From contig NC_021592.1 of NCBI RefSeq assembly GCF_000152265.2, forward strand, positions 1,674,001 through 1,738,000: 64,000 nt of DNA, given 5' to 3'. The translations under genes and the position numbers were made by a program. Positions 24,556 through 33,610 of this stretch are shown here, piece after piece. Source of the DNA: Ferroplasma acidarmanus Fer1 (GTDB taxonomy: Archaea; Thermoplasmatota; Thermoplasmata; Thermoplasmatales; Thermoplasmataceae). The notes under the pieces are model-generated. The model was not told where the DNA came from and did not search any database. It worked only from the letters and a program-made list of their open reading frames with translations. The stretch's first letter is position 1; each line of letters starts with the position of its first letter.

Positions 24556-25275
24556 ATGTCAGGCAAAATTGTAATAACCGGGTCTAACAGGGGAATAGGG
24601 CGATCAATAGCAGAAAAAATGGCATCAGAAAAATATGGAATTATTATGGTTGACTATGATAATGCCGTACTTGATTCGGCTAAGTCGCTGAATTCCCGAT
24701 ATGGCAATGTTGAAGGGATAAAATGTGATGTATCAAGTTATGATGCCTGCGTTGAGGCTTTTTCAACAATAGATAAAAAAGAGATATACGGCATAGTAAA
24801 CAATGCTGGCATAAACAGAGATGCCCTATTCAAAAATATGTCATTTGATCAGTGGGACGCCGTAATAAAAACTGATCTTTACAGCATGTTCAACGTTACA
24901 AAGCAATTTGTTGATTCAATGATTGAAAATCTAAGTGGAAGAATAGTAAATATTTCTTCTGCAAGCTGGAACGGAAATGTAGGGCAGGCCAATTACTCAT
25001 CTGCGAAGGCAGGGGTTATCGGGTTTACTAAAACGCTTTCACGTGAACTGGGCAGGTATAATATAACATCAAATGCCATTGTTCCGGGATTCATAAAAAC
25101 TCCGATGACAGACCAGATGCCTGAAAAAATAAAGGAAAAGTTTATTGAAAAAATTCCATTAAAACGTATGGGCTCCGGTGATGATGTGGCAAACGCTGTT
25201 TCATTCTTGATGAAAGAGGATAGCAATTATGTCAACGGAATTTTACTTGAAGTAGGTGGAGGAATGTCCCTGTGA
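24556..25275 (+). CDS. SDR oxidoreductase, 3-ketoacyl reductase-like
   Basis: This is a 239-residue classical short-chain dehydrogenase. It shows the cofactor motif TGSNRGIG (8-15), NNAG (82-85), and the catalytic Ser (NISSAS), Tyr147 and Lys151 (YSSAK). Overall it resembles FabG/PhaB, which reduce 3-ketoacyl-ACP or acetoacetyl-CoA with NAD(P)H. Archaea lack a typical fatty-acid synthase, so a CoA-bound substrate is more likely. It is the first gene of a four-gene unit. Its stop overlaps the GTG start of the CoA ligase gene. Confidence 0.85.
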   Translation: MSGKIVITGSNRGIGRSIAEKMASEKYGIIMVDYDNAVLDSAKSLNSRYGNVEGIKCDVSSYDACVEAFSTIDKKEIYGIVNNAGINRDALFKNMSFDQWDAVIKTDLYSMFNVTKQFVDSMIENLSGRIVNISSASWNGNVGQANYSSAKAGVIGFTKTLSRELGRYNITSNAIVPGFIKTPMTDQMPEKIKEKFIEKIPLKRMGSGDDVANAVSFLMKEDSNYVNGILLEVGGGMSL

Positions 25276-26816
25276 AAACCATGGTCGAGGTACTTGAAGA
25301 TTCAAAAAGAAGCGATCCATTTATCACATATTTTAAGAATATTATGACCTATGGAGAATTTGAAGGATATTCAAATGCCGTTGCTGTAGAGTTTTCTATG
25401 TATTGCGATCCGGGTGACATTATAGCAATAATAGCAGAAAATATACCTCAGTTCCCCATAGTGCAATACGCGTCATGGAAAAATTCCTGCATTTTTGTGC
25501 CATTGAGCCCTCTGGATTCTGAGAATGAAATTACAGGGAAAATTAAGTTCATAGATGCAAGGGTGGTAGTAATCAGCAGTGAATTCAGGGAGAAATTTTC
25601 CAGCTTGATGGAGATACAGAGCCTCCATGTCTTATATACAGACCCACAGACTTTCGGGAAACTTCCGGATAATATGGCAGAAAAGTACATCACAGGAATA
25701 ATGAAAGAAGAATTAAACCTTCGACTCAAGAAAGAATTCAAGGGATATTATCCGGAACCAGGGAGTATAGCAATGCTTGTATTTACCTCCGGTACATCAG
25801 GCAGGCAGAAGGCTGCTGAGATAACCCATAGCAATATATATTCAGCTTCGTATATATACCGTGAATGGTATTCGGTACAACCACATGACAAAAACCTGTG
25901 TATCGCACCCTTCTTCCACATAACAGGGCTAATTTTTGGCATATCCCTGACAATGCTGTCGCATTCATCCATGGCATTGACGTACCGGTTTAACCCGGAA
26001 AATGCACTAGAAACTGTAGAATCAGAAAATACAACCATTACCATGTTTGTTGCCACGGCCTACCGGGCCATGATTAATGCATGGTCTAATGTTGATAAAA
26101 TCAAAACCCGGCTCTCATCGATGAGAATGTGGTCGGCAGGCGGAATGCCCATGCCCTATAAAACTGAAATCGAATGGAAAGCAATGTCAGGTAAGTGGGT
26201 ATATATGGCATATGGATTAACTGAAAGCACTTCTCCGGTTGCACTATGGGAATATCCATATACAGACAATATTCCATTATATAATGGCATAGTTACAGCT
26301 GGAAAACCGGCAAATTATACACGCATAGTCAGGGCAAGGGGCGGTGAACTGGTAGTTTCAGGGCCACAGGTTATAAGAAGATACTATAAGAATCCTGAAG
26401 ACACAGAAAAGGCATTTGGAAAATATGGGCTGAAAACAGGTGATATATGCTATATTGATCGCAAGGGATATATCTATATAATTGACCGGAAGAAAGACCT
26501 TATAGACGTATCGGGGTATAAGGTAGTTCCTGCCGAGGTTGAAAATGCAATAAGATCCTGTGATCATGTTGAAGACGTTGTAGTTGTTGGAGAAAATGAT
26601 GAATATAAAGGTGAAGTCCCGGTTGCATATGTTAAACTATCTTCAGTCCCAGACAACTATGAGGAAATGAAGAAAAGTATTTACAGCGTATGCAAAAAAG
26701 AACTGGCTAGATATAAAGTGCCTGCACGGATAATCTTTGTAAGGGACATGCCATTGAATGCATCAGGAAAGATTAAACGTTCAGGAATACATTCTGTAGA
26801 GGTGATTTATCACTGA
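25272..26816 (+). CDS. Acyl-CoA ligase (AMP-forming)
   Basis: The product has 514 residues and belongs to the ANL superfamily. It activates a carboxylic acid to its CoA thioester through an acyl-AMP. The phosphate-binding loop FTSGTSGRQK, the AYGLTEST motif, LKTGDICYID, the hinge DRKKDLIDVSGYKV and the C-terminal Lys in ASGKIKR are all present. The acid cannot be predicted. The GTG at 25272-25274 overlaps the stop of the SDR gene, and an in-frame ATG lies two codons further on. Its own stop overlaps the apparent CTG start of the thiolase-like gene. Confidence 0.88.
   Translation: MKTMVEVLEDSKRSDPFITYFKNIMTYGEFEGYSNAVAVEFSMYCDPGDIIAIIAENIPQFPIVQYASWKNSCIFVPLSPLDSENEITGKIKFIDARVVVISSEFREKFSSLMEIQSLHVLYTDPQTFGKLPDNMAEKYITGIMKEELNLRLKKEFKGYYPEPGSIAMLVFTSGTSGRQKAAEITHSNIYSASYIYREWYSVQPHDKNLCIAPFFHITGLIFGISLTMLSHSSMALTYRFNPENALETVESENTTITMFVATAYRAMINAWSNVDKIKTRLSSMRMWSAGGMPMPYKTEIEWKAMSGKWVYMAYGLTESTSPVALWEYPYTDNIPLYNGIVTAGKPANYTRIVRARGGELVVSGPQVIRRYYKNPEDTEKAFGKYGLKTGDICYIDRKGYIYIIDRKKDLIDVSGYKVVPAEVENAIRSCDHVEDVVVVGENDEYKGEVPVAYVKLSSVPDNYEEMKKSIYSVCKKELARYKVPARIIFVRDMPLNASGKIKRSGIHSVEVIYH
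26799..26806 (+). promoter_or_regulatory. Strong SD sequence that decides a CTG start
   Basis: GAGGTGAT matches the complement of the archaeal 16S 3' end and ends 6 bases before CTG at 26813. The first in-frame ATG lies 60 bases further on and has no SD. Confidence 0.6.
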
Positions 26817-27964
26817 TAAGGGGTTTTTCAGAAGCTATATACAAAAATTATGATGGAACAGCATATGAAATAATGAATGAGGCGCTAAACAAAGCACTTT
26901 CCATGGCAGGATTGGAGAGAAAAGATATTGATGGCTTTATGACAACATTTCTTCCTGGCGTGTTTGATGGAAACGTATACATGCATTTTTTTCCGGACCA
27001 GCTATGCAATTATCTTGGAATTAAGCCAAAATACATAGATTCCCTGGAATATGGTGGGCCTTCAGTGCTTTCTGCATTCTGGAGAGCTGAACACATTATA
27101 AAATCGGGGATGGCTGAAAATATTTTACTCCTGTTCGGAGGCAAAGGTTCAGCAGTAAGGAAAAAGAAACAGACAGTGGATTCTATTGAAAACCTTTATC
27201 CTGAAATTGCCAACACACCATATAAGACCCTGCTGTCAGGATATAATTATACAAATCCAGTTTCGGATTATGCCCTGCTGGCTCAGCGCCACATGAAAAT
27301 ATACGGGACAACAGATGAACAGAGGGCAGCACTCATAGTCAAACAGAGGGAAAATGCCAACAGGTCAGGGTATTCAATGTTTACCGGACCCATTACTGTT
27401 GAGGATGTACTTGGCTCTCCTATGATATCATCTCCACTGCACCTGCTGGAAATAGTATATCCTGTAGATGGATTCCACGCTTTCATTGTGTCAAAAAATG
27501 CAGGTAAGTTAAGGGAAATCCGTATAAAAAAATACGGAGAAGCACACCAGTCAGCACTTCCTACAGAAATAGATGATATAACTATTACTCCTGCAGCTGA
27601 AAGTTCATCCGGCTTCCGTGATAATATTAAAAGATGTGATTTCTATGAACTGTATGATTCATTTAGCATCACCGTAATGATACAGCTTGAGAACACAGGC
27701 ATTGTGCCTCCTGGCAAATCAGGTGAATTTCTGGAAAAAAATTCCATATCAGTTAATGGAGATTTTCCACTGAACACCGGAGGTGGAAGCCTGAACCGTG
27801 GGCAACCTGCCTATATGAGCGGGAGTGTATTGCTCTATGAGGCATTATTGCAGATGAATGGAATGGCAGGCAGAAACCAGGTTAAAAATCCTGACAAAGC
27901 TTTTATAAATGGAATGGGAGGATGGGCAAGGAACCATTCAGTCTCAATGATACTGGGTGAGTAA
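26813..27964 (+). CDS. Thiolase-fold protein without the thiolase Cys and His
   Basis: This 383-residue protein of the SCP2-thiolase/Ltp family continues the operon. Homologous sequence (IRGFSEAIYKN, as in IVGVGETPY) extends upstream of the first ATG at 26873, and the SD points to the CTG at 26813, which overlaps the previous stop as CTGA. Where thiolases have the nucleophilic Cys, this protein has LEYGGPS. The GHP histidine motif reads GQP (SLNRGQPAYMSG). ELYDSF is retained. Such proteins paired with DUF35 include Ltp2-type retro-aldolases, so C-C cleavage or formation by aldol chemistry on an acyl-CoA is more likely than thiolysis. The substrate is unknown. Confidence 0.75.
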   Translation: MIRGFSEAIYKNYDGTAYEIMNEALNKALSMAGLERKDIDGFMTTFLPGVFDGNVYMHFFPDQLCNYLGIKPKYIDSLEYGGPSVLSAFWRAEHIIKSGMAENILLLFGGKGSAVRKKKQTVDSIENLYPEIANTPYKTLLSGYNYTNPVSDYALLAQRHMKIYGTTDEQRAALIVKQRENANRSGYSMFTGPITVEDVLGSPMISSPLHLLEIVYPVDGFHAFIVSKNAGKLREIRIKKYGEAHQSALPTEIDDITITPAAESSSGFRDNIKRCDFYELYDSFSITVMIQLENTGIVPPGKSGEFLEKNSISVNGDFPLNTGGGSLNRGQPAYMSGSVLLYEALLQMNGMAGRNQVKNPDKAFINGMGGWARNHSVSMILGE

Positions 27965-28303
27965 ATGAAATTGAATGAAATTTATGAGGAATATAATAAA
28001 CATTTTTCCACAGGAATATTGCCATACACTAAATGCATGAATTGCGGAAAGGTATATTATTACCCACGTGATAGTTGCCCTGTATGTGGAAAAGGAGACC
28101 TGAAAATTATGCAATCTACAGGAAATGGGAAAGTATACAGCTACACAAAATTCAATAATGGTTTCTACGGCATAATATCGTTCAGCGAGGGGTTCCGTGC
28201 ATATATGGATATTTCTGGCAATAATCCTCAAATTGGAATGGAAGTAGAAATAAAATTTAAGAAAATAAAGGATAACCTACTGCCCTATGCAGAATTAAAA
28301 TAG
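27965..28303 (+). CDS. DUF35 zinc-ribbon/OB-fold partner protein
   Basis: A 112-residue protein with an N-terminal helix, a rubredoxin-like zinc ribbon (CMNCG and CPVCG, about residues 24-41) and a C-terminal OB fold, the DUF35 layout. DUF35 proteins form complexes with thiolase-fold enzymes: with thiolase/HMG-CoA synthase in archaea, where they bridge CoA intermediates, and with Ltp2 aldolases in steroid side-chain breakdown. The ATG directly follows the TAA of the thiolase-like gene, so a stoichiometric complex is likely. It is the last gene of the unit. Confidence 0.9.
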   Translation: MKLNEIYEEYNKHFSTGILPYTKCMNCGKVYYYPRDSCPVCGKGDLKIMQSTGNGKVYSYTKFNNGFYGIISFSEGFRAYMDISGNNPQIGMEVEIKFKKIKDNLLPYAELK

Positions 28304-28305
28304 AT

Positions 28306-29178
28306 TTAAGGTTTAAAATTATATTTTTTGAATGCTTCATTCATTTCCTTTTCCAGTGAACTCCTTTCCTCTTTGCTTAATTTGAAGAATGGCTCACGGG
28401 GGTTTCCAGCATCTATTCCCGTCATAATTTCTACCATATCATAAATAGAAGAAATTGTTCCATATTTCCTTGATAAGTCCGCAAGCTCATTCAATAAGAA
28501 CTGGTATCTGTCACCATCCTTATTATCATGGTTTTCTATAATTTTATTTATTACTTTATATCCATAATTTGAGGCACCGGACACAAAGCCGTCGAGCCCG
28601 AGCCTGTATGCAGAAAGTATGTACTGGTCAGGCCCTGTATACACTTTGAAATCCGGGACGTACATTTTTGTATTGAGTATATCATTCATATTGAACGTTG
28701 TTTCTTTTATTCCTATCACATCTCCCCCGGCTTTCTTTATGTCGTTAACCATATCATAAGTAATATTATATCCAGTTGTTTCCGGATAGTTATATATTAT
28801 TGTTGGATATTCTGAAGAGATCTTTGTGTAATATTTTATGAGCCACTCCCTTTTTATTCCTGTGAAATAGTACGGAGGAAGCGCTGCAACCGCATGTATT
28901 TTGTATTTTTTAGCTTCCCTTGCCAGATTTATTGACTCCTCCAGATTCAGGGAACCAACCTGTAGTATGACATGTTCAGGAATATGGGCATAGGCATCAA
29001 GGAGTTGCAGTTTCTCACCTGAAGCCATAGATGGGCCAAGCCCTGTGGTCCCACCTGGAAATAAATATTTCATGCCGCCCTTAATAACATCCTCTCCATG
29101 CTTTACCGCTTTATCTTTATCTACCTTGTTATCCGTAAATGGAGTTATAACCGGTGTAATAGAATCCAATTTTTGCAT
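28306..29178 (-). CDS. kdgA: 2-keto-3-deoxygluconate aldolase (DHDPS superfamily)
   Basis: This (beta/alpha)8 class I aldolase of 290 residues cleaves 2-keto-3-deoxygluconate to pyruvate and glyceraldehyde in the non-phosphorylative Entner-Doudoroff pathway of Thermoplasmatales. The Schiff-base Lys is in GIKETT and the Tyr in IIYNYPETTGYNI. The pyruvate-binding GGTTGLG region is present. The assignment over other DHDPS-family activities rests on resemblance to archaeal KDG aldolases and is less certain than the fold. It converges with the DUF35 gene and is divergent from aconitase. Confidence 0.8.
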   Translation of the reverse strand: MQKLDSITPVITPFTDNKVDKDKAVKHGEDVIKGGMKYLFPGGTTGLGPSMASGEKLQLLDAYAHIPEHVILQVGSLNLEESINLAREAKKYKIHAVAALPPYYFTGIKREWLIKYYTKISSEYPTIIYNYPETTGYNITYDMVNDIKKAGGDVIGIKETTFNMNDILNTKMYVPDFKVYTGPDQYILSAYRLGLDGFVSGASNYGYKVINKIIENHDNKDGDRYQFLLNELADLSRKYGTISSIYDMVEIMTGIDAGNPREPFFKLSKEERSSLEKEMNEAFKKYNFKP

Positions 29179-29303
29179 AATAATGTAAATCTATTTAGCT
29201 ATATAACATTTCCACTGGCTACATTTATCTAAATAAAAAAATTAAAAGTAAATGACTTACTCCCGGATAAAAATCTTAAAATATCATCTTGGCTTTACAA
29301 TTT

Positions 29304-31817
29304 ATGGAAATACAATATAAGAATATGAATATTAATGGGCGGAACCTGAAATATTTTCCGCTTGCACAACTTGCAGGTAAATATGATATTGAAAATCTGC
29401 CATATTCACTTAAAATTTTGCTTGAAAATGTTTTGAGGAACTATGACGGTGTTGATATTGATGAACGTTCAATTGAAAACATAGCAAATATGAAATCAGG
29501 GTCAGAGATGGCATTCAAGCCTTCCCGGGTTGTTTTTCAGGATTACACAGGTGTTCCAATACTGGTGGACCTGGCAGCTATGAGGGAATACTACAAAGAA
29601 AATAAATTAAATGCCGATGACGTAAACCCTGCAACAAAATCAGATCTTGTAATCGACCATTCCATAATTGTAGATTCTTTCAGGGGAGAAGAGCCAATAA
29701 TATTAAACATGAAGGATGAATTTGAAAGGAATGTAGAACGCTATGATTTTCTTAAATGGTCCCAGCAGTCATTCAAAAATGTGAGAATTGTTCCCCCGGG
29801 ACATGGAATTGTGCACCAGATTAACTTGGAGTATCTATCATCTGTAGCCGTTATAGAAAAGGATGAAATATTCCCAGAAAGCCTTATAGGTGCAGATTCA
29901 CATACAACCATGATAGGCGGCATTGGAGTCCTGGGATGGGGAGTAGGAGGGCTTGAAGCTGAAGCTTCCATGCTCAATGAACCCTATTTCATGAATGTGC
30001 CCGATGTTGTAGGCGTTAATATAAAAGGAACTATGCCTACAGGAGTTACACCTACAGATGTTGTATTGTATATCACAAAAACACTGAGGTCAAAAAACGT
30101 TGTTGGAAAGTTCGTTGAATTCTATGGTAATATATCAGAACTCACTGCACAGGACAGGGCAACCATATCAAACATGGCTCCTGAATATGGCGCAACCATA
30201 GGTTACTTCCCTGTTGACTCTGAGACACTTAAGTATTTAAAAGGGACAAACCGCAGCACGGAATCTGTTGAAAAATACTTTAAGGAGCAGGGATTATTCT
30301 ATAATGGGCCAAAAAAATACACGGAAACTGTTGAAATTGACCTTTCTAAAATCAAAAGTGCAGTTGCAGGGCCGAAAAACCCGGATGAGCTTATCAATAT
30401 AGAGGATTTAAAGGGAAAAATAGAAGACCTGTTAAAAGAGGGCAACGACGGAAAACTTGTTAAAAATGGTGCTGTTGTGCTTTCAGCAATTACCAGCTGT
30501 ACCAACACATCAGACCCATTCGTGCTTCTTGGTGCCGGCCTGATCGCAAAGAAGGCTATTGAACACAACCTTACTGTGGCTAACACAATAAAAGTCAGCC
30601 TTGCACCTGGATCAAAGGTTGTAACAGAATATCTCGAAAAAGCCGGCCTTATGAAATACCTGAACAGGCTTGGATTTGAACTTGTAGGATACGGATGCAC
30701 AACATGCATAGGAAATGCAGGGCCTTTAATTCCTGAAGTACAGGACGATATGCTGAAAAACAATGTAAAGACATTTGCAGTCCTGAGCGGAAACAGAAAC
30801 TTCGAGGGAAGAATAAATCCATATATAGCCGGAGCTTTTCTTGCATCACCCATGCTGGTAGTGGCATTTGCCATAGCAGGGAAAATGAATATTGACCTCA
30901 TAAACGAACCGATAGGCAATGATAATGGAAAACCGGTATACCTGAAAGATTTATGGCCAACAAATGATGAAATAAAAGAATATTTCCATCTTGCCATGGA
31001 CCCTGAAGTTTATAAGAAAGAATATGGAGATGTTTTCAAGGGGGACAATAACTGGGAATCCATGAAATCCAGCAAGGGGCTTCTATTTGATTTCAAGGAA
31101 GATTCCTCATACATTAAAATGCCACCATGGATGTATATGGAGCCGGTTACTGACATTAAGAATGGAAGGATACTTGCAGTATTCGGCGATAAAATAACAA
31201 CAGACCATATATCTCCAGCAGGGCCAATAGCAAAGGATTCTGTTGCAGGAAAATACCTTGCATCAATGGGGATAACTGAAATGAATACATTCGGCGCCCG
31301 CCGTGGGAACCATGAGGTAATGCTACGTGGCGGTTTTTCCAATACAAAGATAAGAAACCTTATGGTCAGCCATGCTGGTGGAAGCACCATCTATTATCCG
31401 GATGGGCAGGAAATGAGCATATACGACGCAGCAATGAAATACATGAAAAATAAAACTCCTCTGGTCATATTCGCAGGCAAGCAATACGGATCAGGAAGCT
31501 CCAGGGATTGGGCTGCCAAGGTAACCGCACTTCTTGGAGTCAAGGCAGTGGTTGCAGAAAGCTTCGAAAGAATACACAGGAGCAATCTTGTGGATATGGG
31601 CATAGTTCCGGTTCAGGTTGATAAACTGCCTGATCTGAAAGGGGATGAGGTAGTTAATATAGATGGAATAAATAATATTTCCATAGGAAAGGAATTGAAT
31701 ATTTCCATTAATGGAAAAACCCTTAAGGGGAAAGCCCTGATAAACACAAATGCCGAATTGAACTACGTTAAAACCGGAAACATCCTGAAATACATTGCCT
31801 TATCTGCAAAAAAGTAA
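29304..31817 (+). CDS. acnA: Aconitate hydratase (AcnA/IRP type)
   Basis: It interconverts citrate and isocitrate in the TCA cycle. The product is about 837 residues with the three cluster cysteines visible in SCTNTSDP and GCTTCIGN, the GADSHTTM substrate loop, and a C-terminal swivel domain with QYGSGSSRDWAAK. The ATG at 29304 is preferred because a TATA-like stretch (TTAAAATATC, near 29275) lies 25 bases upstream; an in-frame TTG at 29289 is the alternative. T tracts after the stop suggest termination. It opens a long block of central-metabolism genes. Confidence 0.93.
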   Translation: MEIQYKNMNINGRNLKYFPLAQLAGKYDIENLPYSLKILLENVLRNYDGVDIDERSIENIANMKSGSEMAFKPSRVVFQDYTGVPILVDLAAMREYYKENKLNADDVNPATKSDLVIDHSIIVDSFRGEEPIILNMKDEFERNVERYDFLKWSQQSFKNVRIVPPGHGIVHQINLEYLSSVAVIEKDEIFPESLIGADSHTTMIGGIGVLGWGVGGLEAEASMLNEPYFMNVPDVVGVNIKGTMPTGVTPTDVVLYITKTLRSKNVVGKFVEFYGNISELTAQDRATISNMAPEYGATIGYFPVDSETLKYLKGTNRSTESVEKYFKEQGLFYNGPKKYTETVEIDLSKIKSAVAGPKNPDELINIEDLKGKIEDLLKEGNDGKLVKNGAVVLSAITSCTNTSDPFVLLGAGLIAKKAIEHNLTVANTIKVSLAPGSKVVTEYLEKAGLMKYLNRLGFELVGYGCTTCIGNAGPLIPEVQDDMLKNNVKTFAVLSGNRNFEGRINPYIAGAFLASPMLVVAFAIAGKMNIDLINEPIGNDNGKPVYLKDLWPTNDEIKEYFHLAMDPEVYKKEYGDVFKGDNNWESMKSSKGLLFDFKEDSSYIKMPPWMYMEPVTDIKNGRILAVFGDKITTDHISPAGPIAKDSVAGKYLASMGITEMNTFGARRGNHEVMLRGGFSNTKIRNLMVSHAGGSTIYYPDGQEMSIYDAAMKYMKNKTPLVIFAGKQYGSGSSRDWAAKVTALLGVKAVVAESFERIHRSNLVDMGIVPVQVDKLPDLKGDEVVNIDGINNISIGKELNISINGKTLKGKALINTNAELNYVKTGNILKYIALSAKK

Positions 31818-31820
31818 AAA

Positions 31821-31836
31821 TTTTTTAATTTATTTT
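31821..31836 (+). terminator. T-rich terminator after aconitase
   Basis: Six T and, shortly after, five T follow the aconitase stop codon. The tract overlaps the end of the convergent GNAT gene and probably serves both directions through A-rich complements. Confidence 0.35.
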
Positions 31837-32292
31837 TGAGTATATTTTTATTAATTCCTTAAAATCAATGCTTTCATAGAATTTTGAAGCCAGGAGGTTG
31901 AGTGATGGGAATTCGGCGCTGACCATTTTTATATTTCTCTGTGCAGCAACTTCCTTCAATTTTCCTATTAATTTCATCCCGATGCCCTTTGCCCTGAATT
32001 CAGGCATAACATAAAATTCCCTTATTCTTGCTTCATATTTCGGGTCGTAATATATCCTGAATATTATATCGGAAGTTATCATCCCGATAACCCTGTTTCC
32101 TTCCTCAGCCACGAGATTTATATGGTTATCTTTATCCTCAATAATCCTGATTATTTTTTCAGATATTTCCTTCTCATTCCCCTCAGACACTTTCAGAAGA
32201 GGATCGAATTCCTCATTCAGGTGTTTTAATCTCAAAAGCTGCTCCATTACCATTTCCACATCTTTTTTCTCCATTAATCTTATATTTACCAT
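31825..32292 (-). CDS. GNAT-family N-acetyltransferase
   Basis: A 155-residue acetyltransferase with the GNAT fold. Motif A is recognisable as FRAKGIGMKLIGKL, preceded by a beta strand ending in REFYVMPE. It would transfer acetyl from acetyl-CoA to an amine on a small molecule or protein; the acceptor is unknown. It follows the malic enzyme gene after 10 bases, and an SD (AGGTGA) overlaps the upstream stop codon. The two genes are therefore co-transcribed and translation is probably coupled. Confidence 0.82.
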   Translation of the reverse strand: MVNIRLMEKKDVEMVMEQLLRLKHLNEEFDPLLKVSEGNEKEISEKIIRIIEDKDNHINLVAEEGNRVIGMITSDIIFRIYYDPKYEARIREFYVMPEFRAKGIGMKLIGKLKEVAAQRNIKMVSAEFPSLNLLASKFYESIDFKELIKIYSKIN

Positions 32293-32302
32293 ATTTAGTC
32301 AC

Positions 32303-33610
32303 CTATAAATCGAATAATTTGTTATACACCTTTCTATTGTTATTTATAATTTCAGACGCTTCCCTGTAAAAACCTTCTGTGGAGTCTGATTTCCTGGCAA
32401 GCCCAGATTCAACGCACTTTCTAGCTACAATGGATGCAACCCTTGGAAACAGGTCAAAATCTTCCATGGATGGCACTATATGGTCTTCAGTTGGCTCTTT
32501 TATGAAGTCGGCAATTGCATAGGAAGCAGCAACCATAATGCCGAAATTTACTCCTTTAGCCCTTGCATCAAGCACCCCACGGAAAACTCCAGGAAATACC
32601 ATGCTATTGTTTATCTGATTGGGAAAATCACTCCTTCCAGTTGCCACAATCCTTGCGCCCGCTTTCTTTGCATCACCCGGCCAGATTTCCGGGAGTGGAT
32701 TGGCCAGTGCAAATATCACAGGGTCCCTGTTCATGGATCTGATCCATTCATCTTTTATGGTTCCCGGAATAGAAACTGATGCAGATATAACCACGTCAGC
32801 CCCCTTAAATGCATTTGCAGGGTCGCCCTTTATCCTTTCCTTATTGGTTTCCAGGGCTATTTTATATTTCCATGGATTTTTAAACATAAGGGCATCAATA
32901 TCCTGCCTGTCAGGTTCTATAATTCCCTTTGAATCTATGGCTATTATGTTTCCCTTGTCGAATCCAGCAGCACCGAATAAATAAATGGCAGCAATGTTGG
33001 CTGCTCCTGCCCCATTGAAAACTATCTTTACTTCTTCTTTTTTCTTATTCAGTATTCTCAGTGCATTTATAACGCCTGCAAGGATGATTGATGCAGTTCC
33101 GAGCTGGTCATCATGCCATACCGGTATATCCATTGATTTCTGCAGGCTTTCCAGAAGGAAAAAGCATCTTGGTGATTGTATATCTTCTAAATTGTACCCT
33201 CCAAAATATGGCTGTATTGCCTTTGCCGCTGTAATAAATTCTTCATTGTTATTTACAACCAGTGGTATGGGAATAGCGTTGACACCACCTAAATAATTGA
33301 AAAGCAGGGCTTTTCCTTCCATAACCGGAATTGATGCCTCAGGACCGACATTGCCTATTCCAAGGACCCTGGTACCATCTGTAAGAATAGCTACAGAATT
33401 CCATTTTCCTGTTAACTCATATACCAGTTCTTTATCGGCCTGTATTTTCTTGGATACTGCTGCAATCCCAGGAGTGTATAAGGATGAAAAATCCCCCATT
33501 CCAGTGATTGGCACCTTTGACAGTGTCCGGATCTTTCCCCTGTATTTTTTTGAGATTTCTATGGCAGTTTTGTCAAAGTATTCTGTTCTCTCAGAATCTT
33601 TCATTATCAT
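32303..33610 (-). CDS. Malic enzyme (oxaloacetate-decarboxylating)
   Basis: It converts malate to pyruvate and CO2 with NAD(P)+. The product has 435 residues and is of the short, bacterial/archaeal type without the phosphotransacetylase domain. It shows SSLYTPGIAAVSK, the DGTRVLGIGNVGPEASIPVMEGK signature, the metal-binding region WHDDQLGTA and the nucleotide loop NGAGAANIA. Two ATGs near the start (33610 and 33604) cannot be told apart. It heads a two-gene unit with the GNAT gene and stands next to TCA-cycle genes. Confidence 0.92.
   Translation of the reverse strand: MIMKDSERTEYFDKTAIEISKKYRGKIRTLSKVPITGMGDFSSLYTPGIAAVSKKIQADKELVYELTGKWNSVAILTDGTRVLGIGNVGPEASIPVMEGKALLFNYLGGVNAIPIPLVVNNNEEFITAAKAIQPYFGGYNLEDIQSPRCFFLLESLQKSMDIPVWHDDQLGTASIILAGVINALRILNKKKEEVKIVFNGAGAANIAAIYLFGAAGFDKGNIIAIDSKGIIEPDRQDIDALMFKNPWKYKIALETNKERIKGDPANAFKGADVVISASVSIPGTIKDEWIRSMNRDPVIFALANPLPEIWPGDAKKAGARIVATGRSDFPNQINNSMVFPGVFRGVLDARAKGVNFGIMVAASYAIADFIKEPTEDHIVPSMEDFDLFPRVASIVARKCVESGLARKSDSTEGFYREASEIINNNRKVYNKLFDL

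Noticed and set aside
29289-29303. TTG at 29289 as the aconitase start
   Set aside because: The ATG at 29304 has the leaderless TATA spacing and begins where the family begins.
30299-30997. Long open frame (over 200 codons) antisense to aconitase
   Set aside because: It lies wholly inside a well-conserved enzyme gene and its residues show no family pattern, as expected for a codon-bias shadow.
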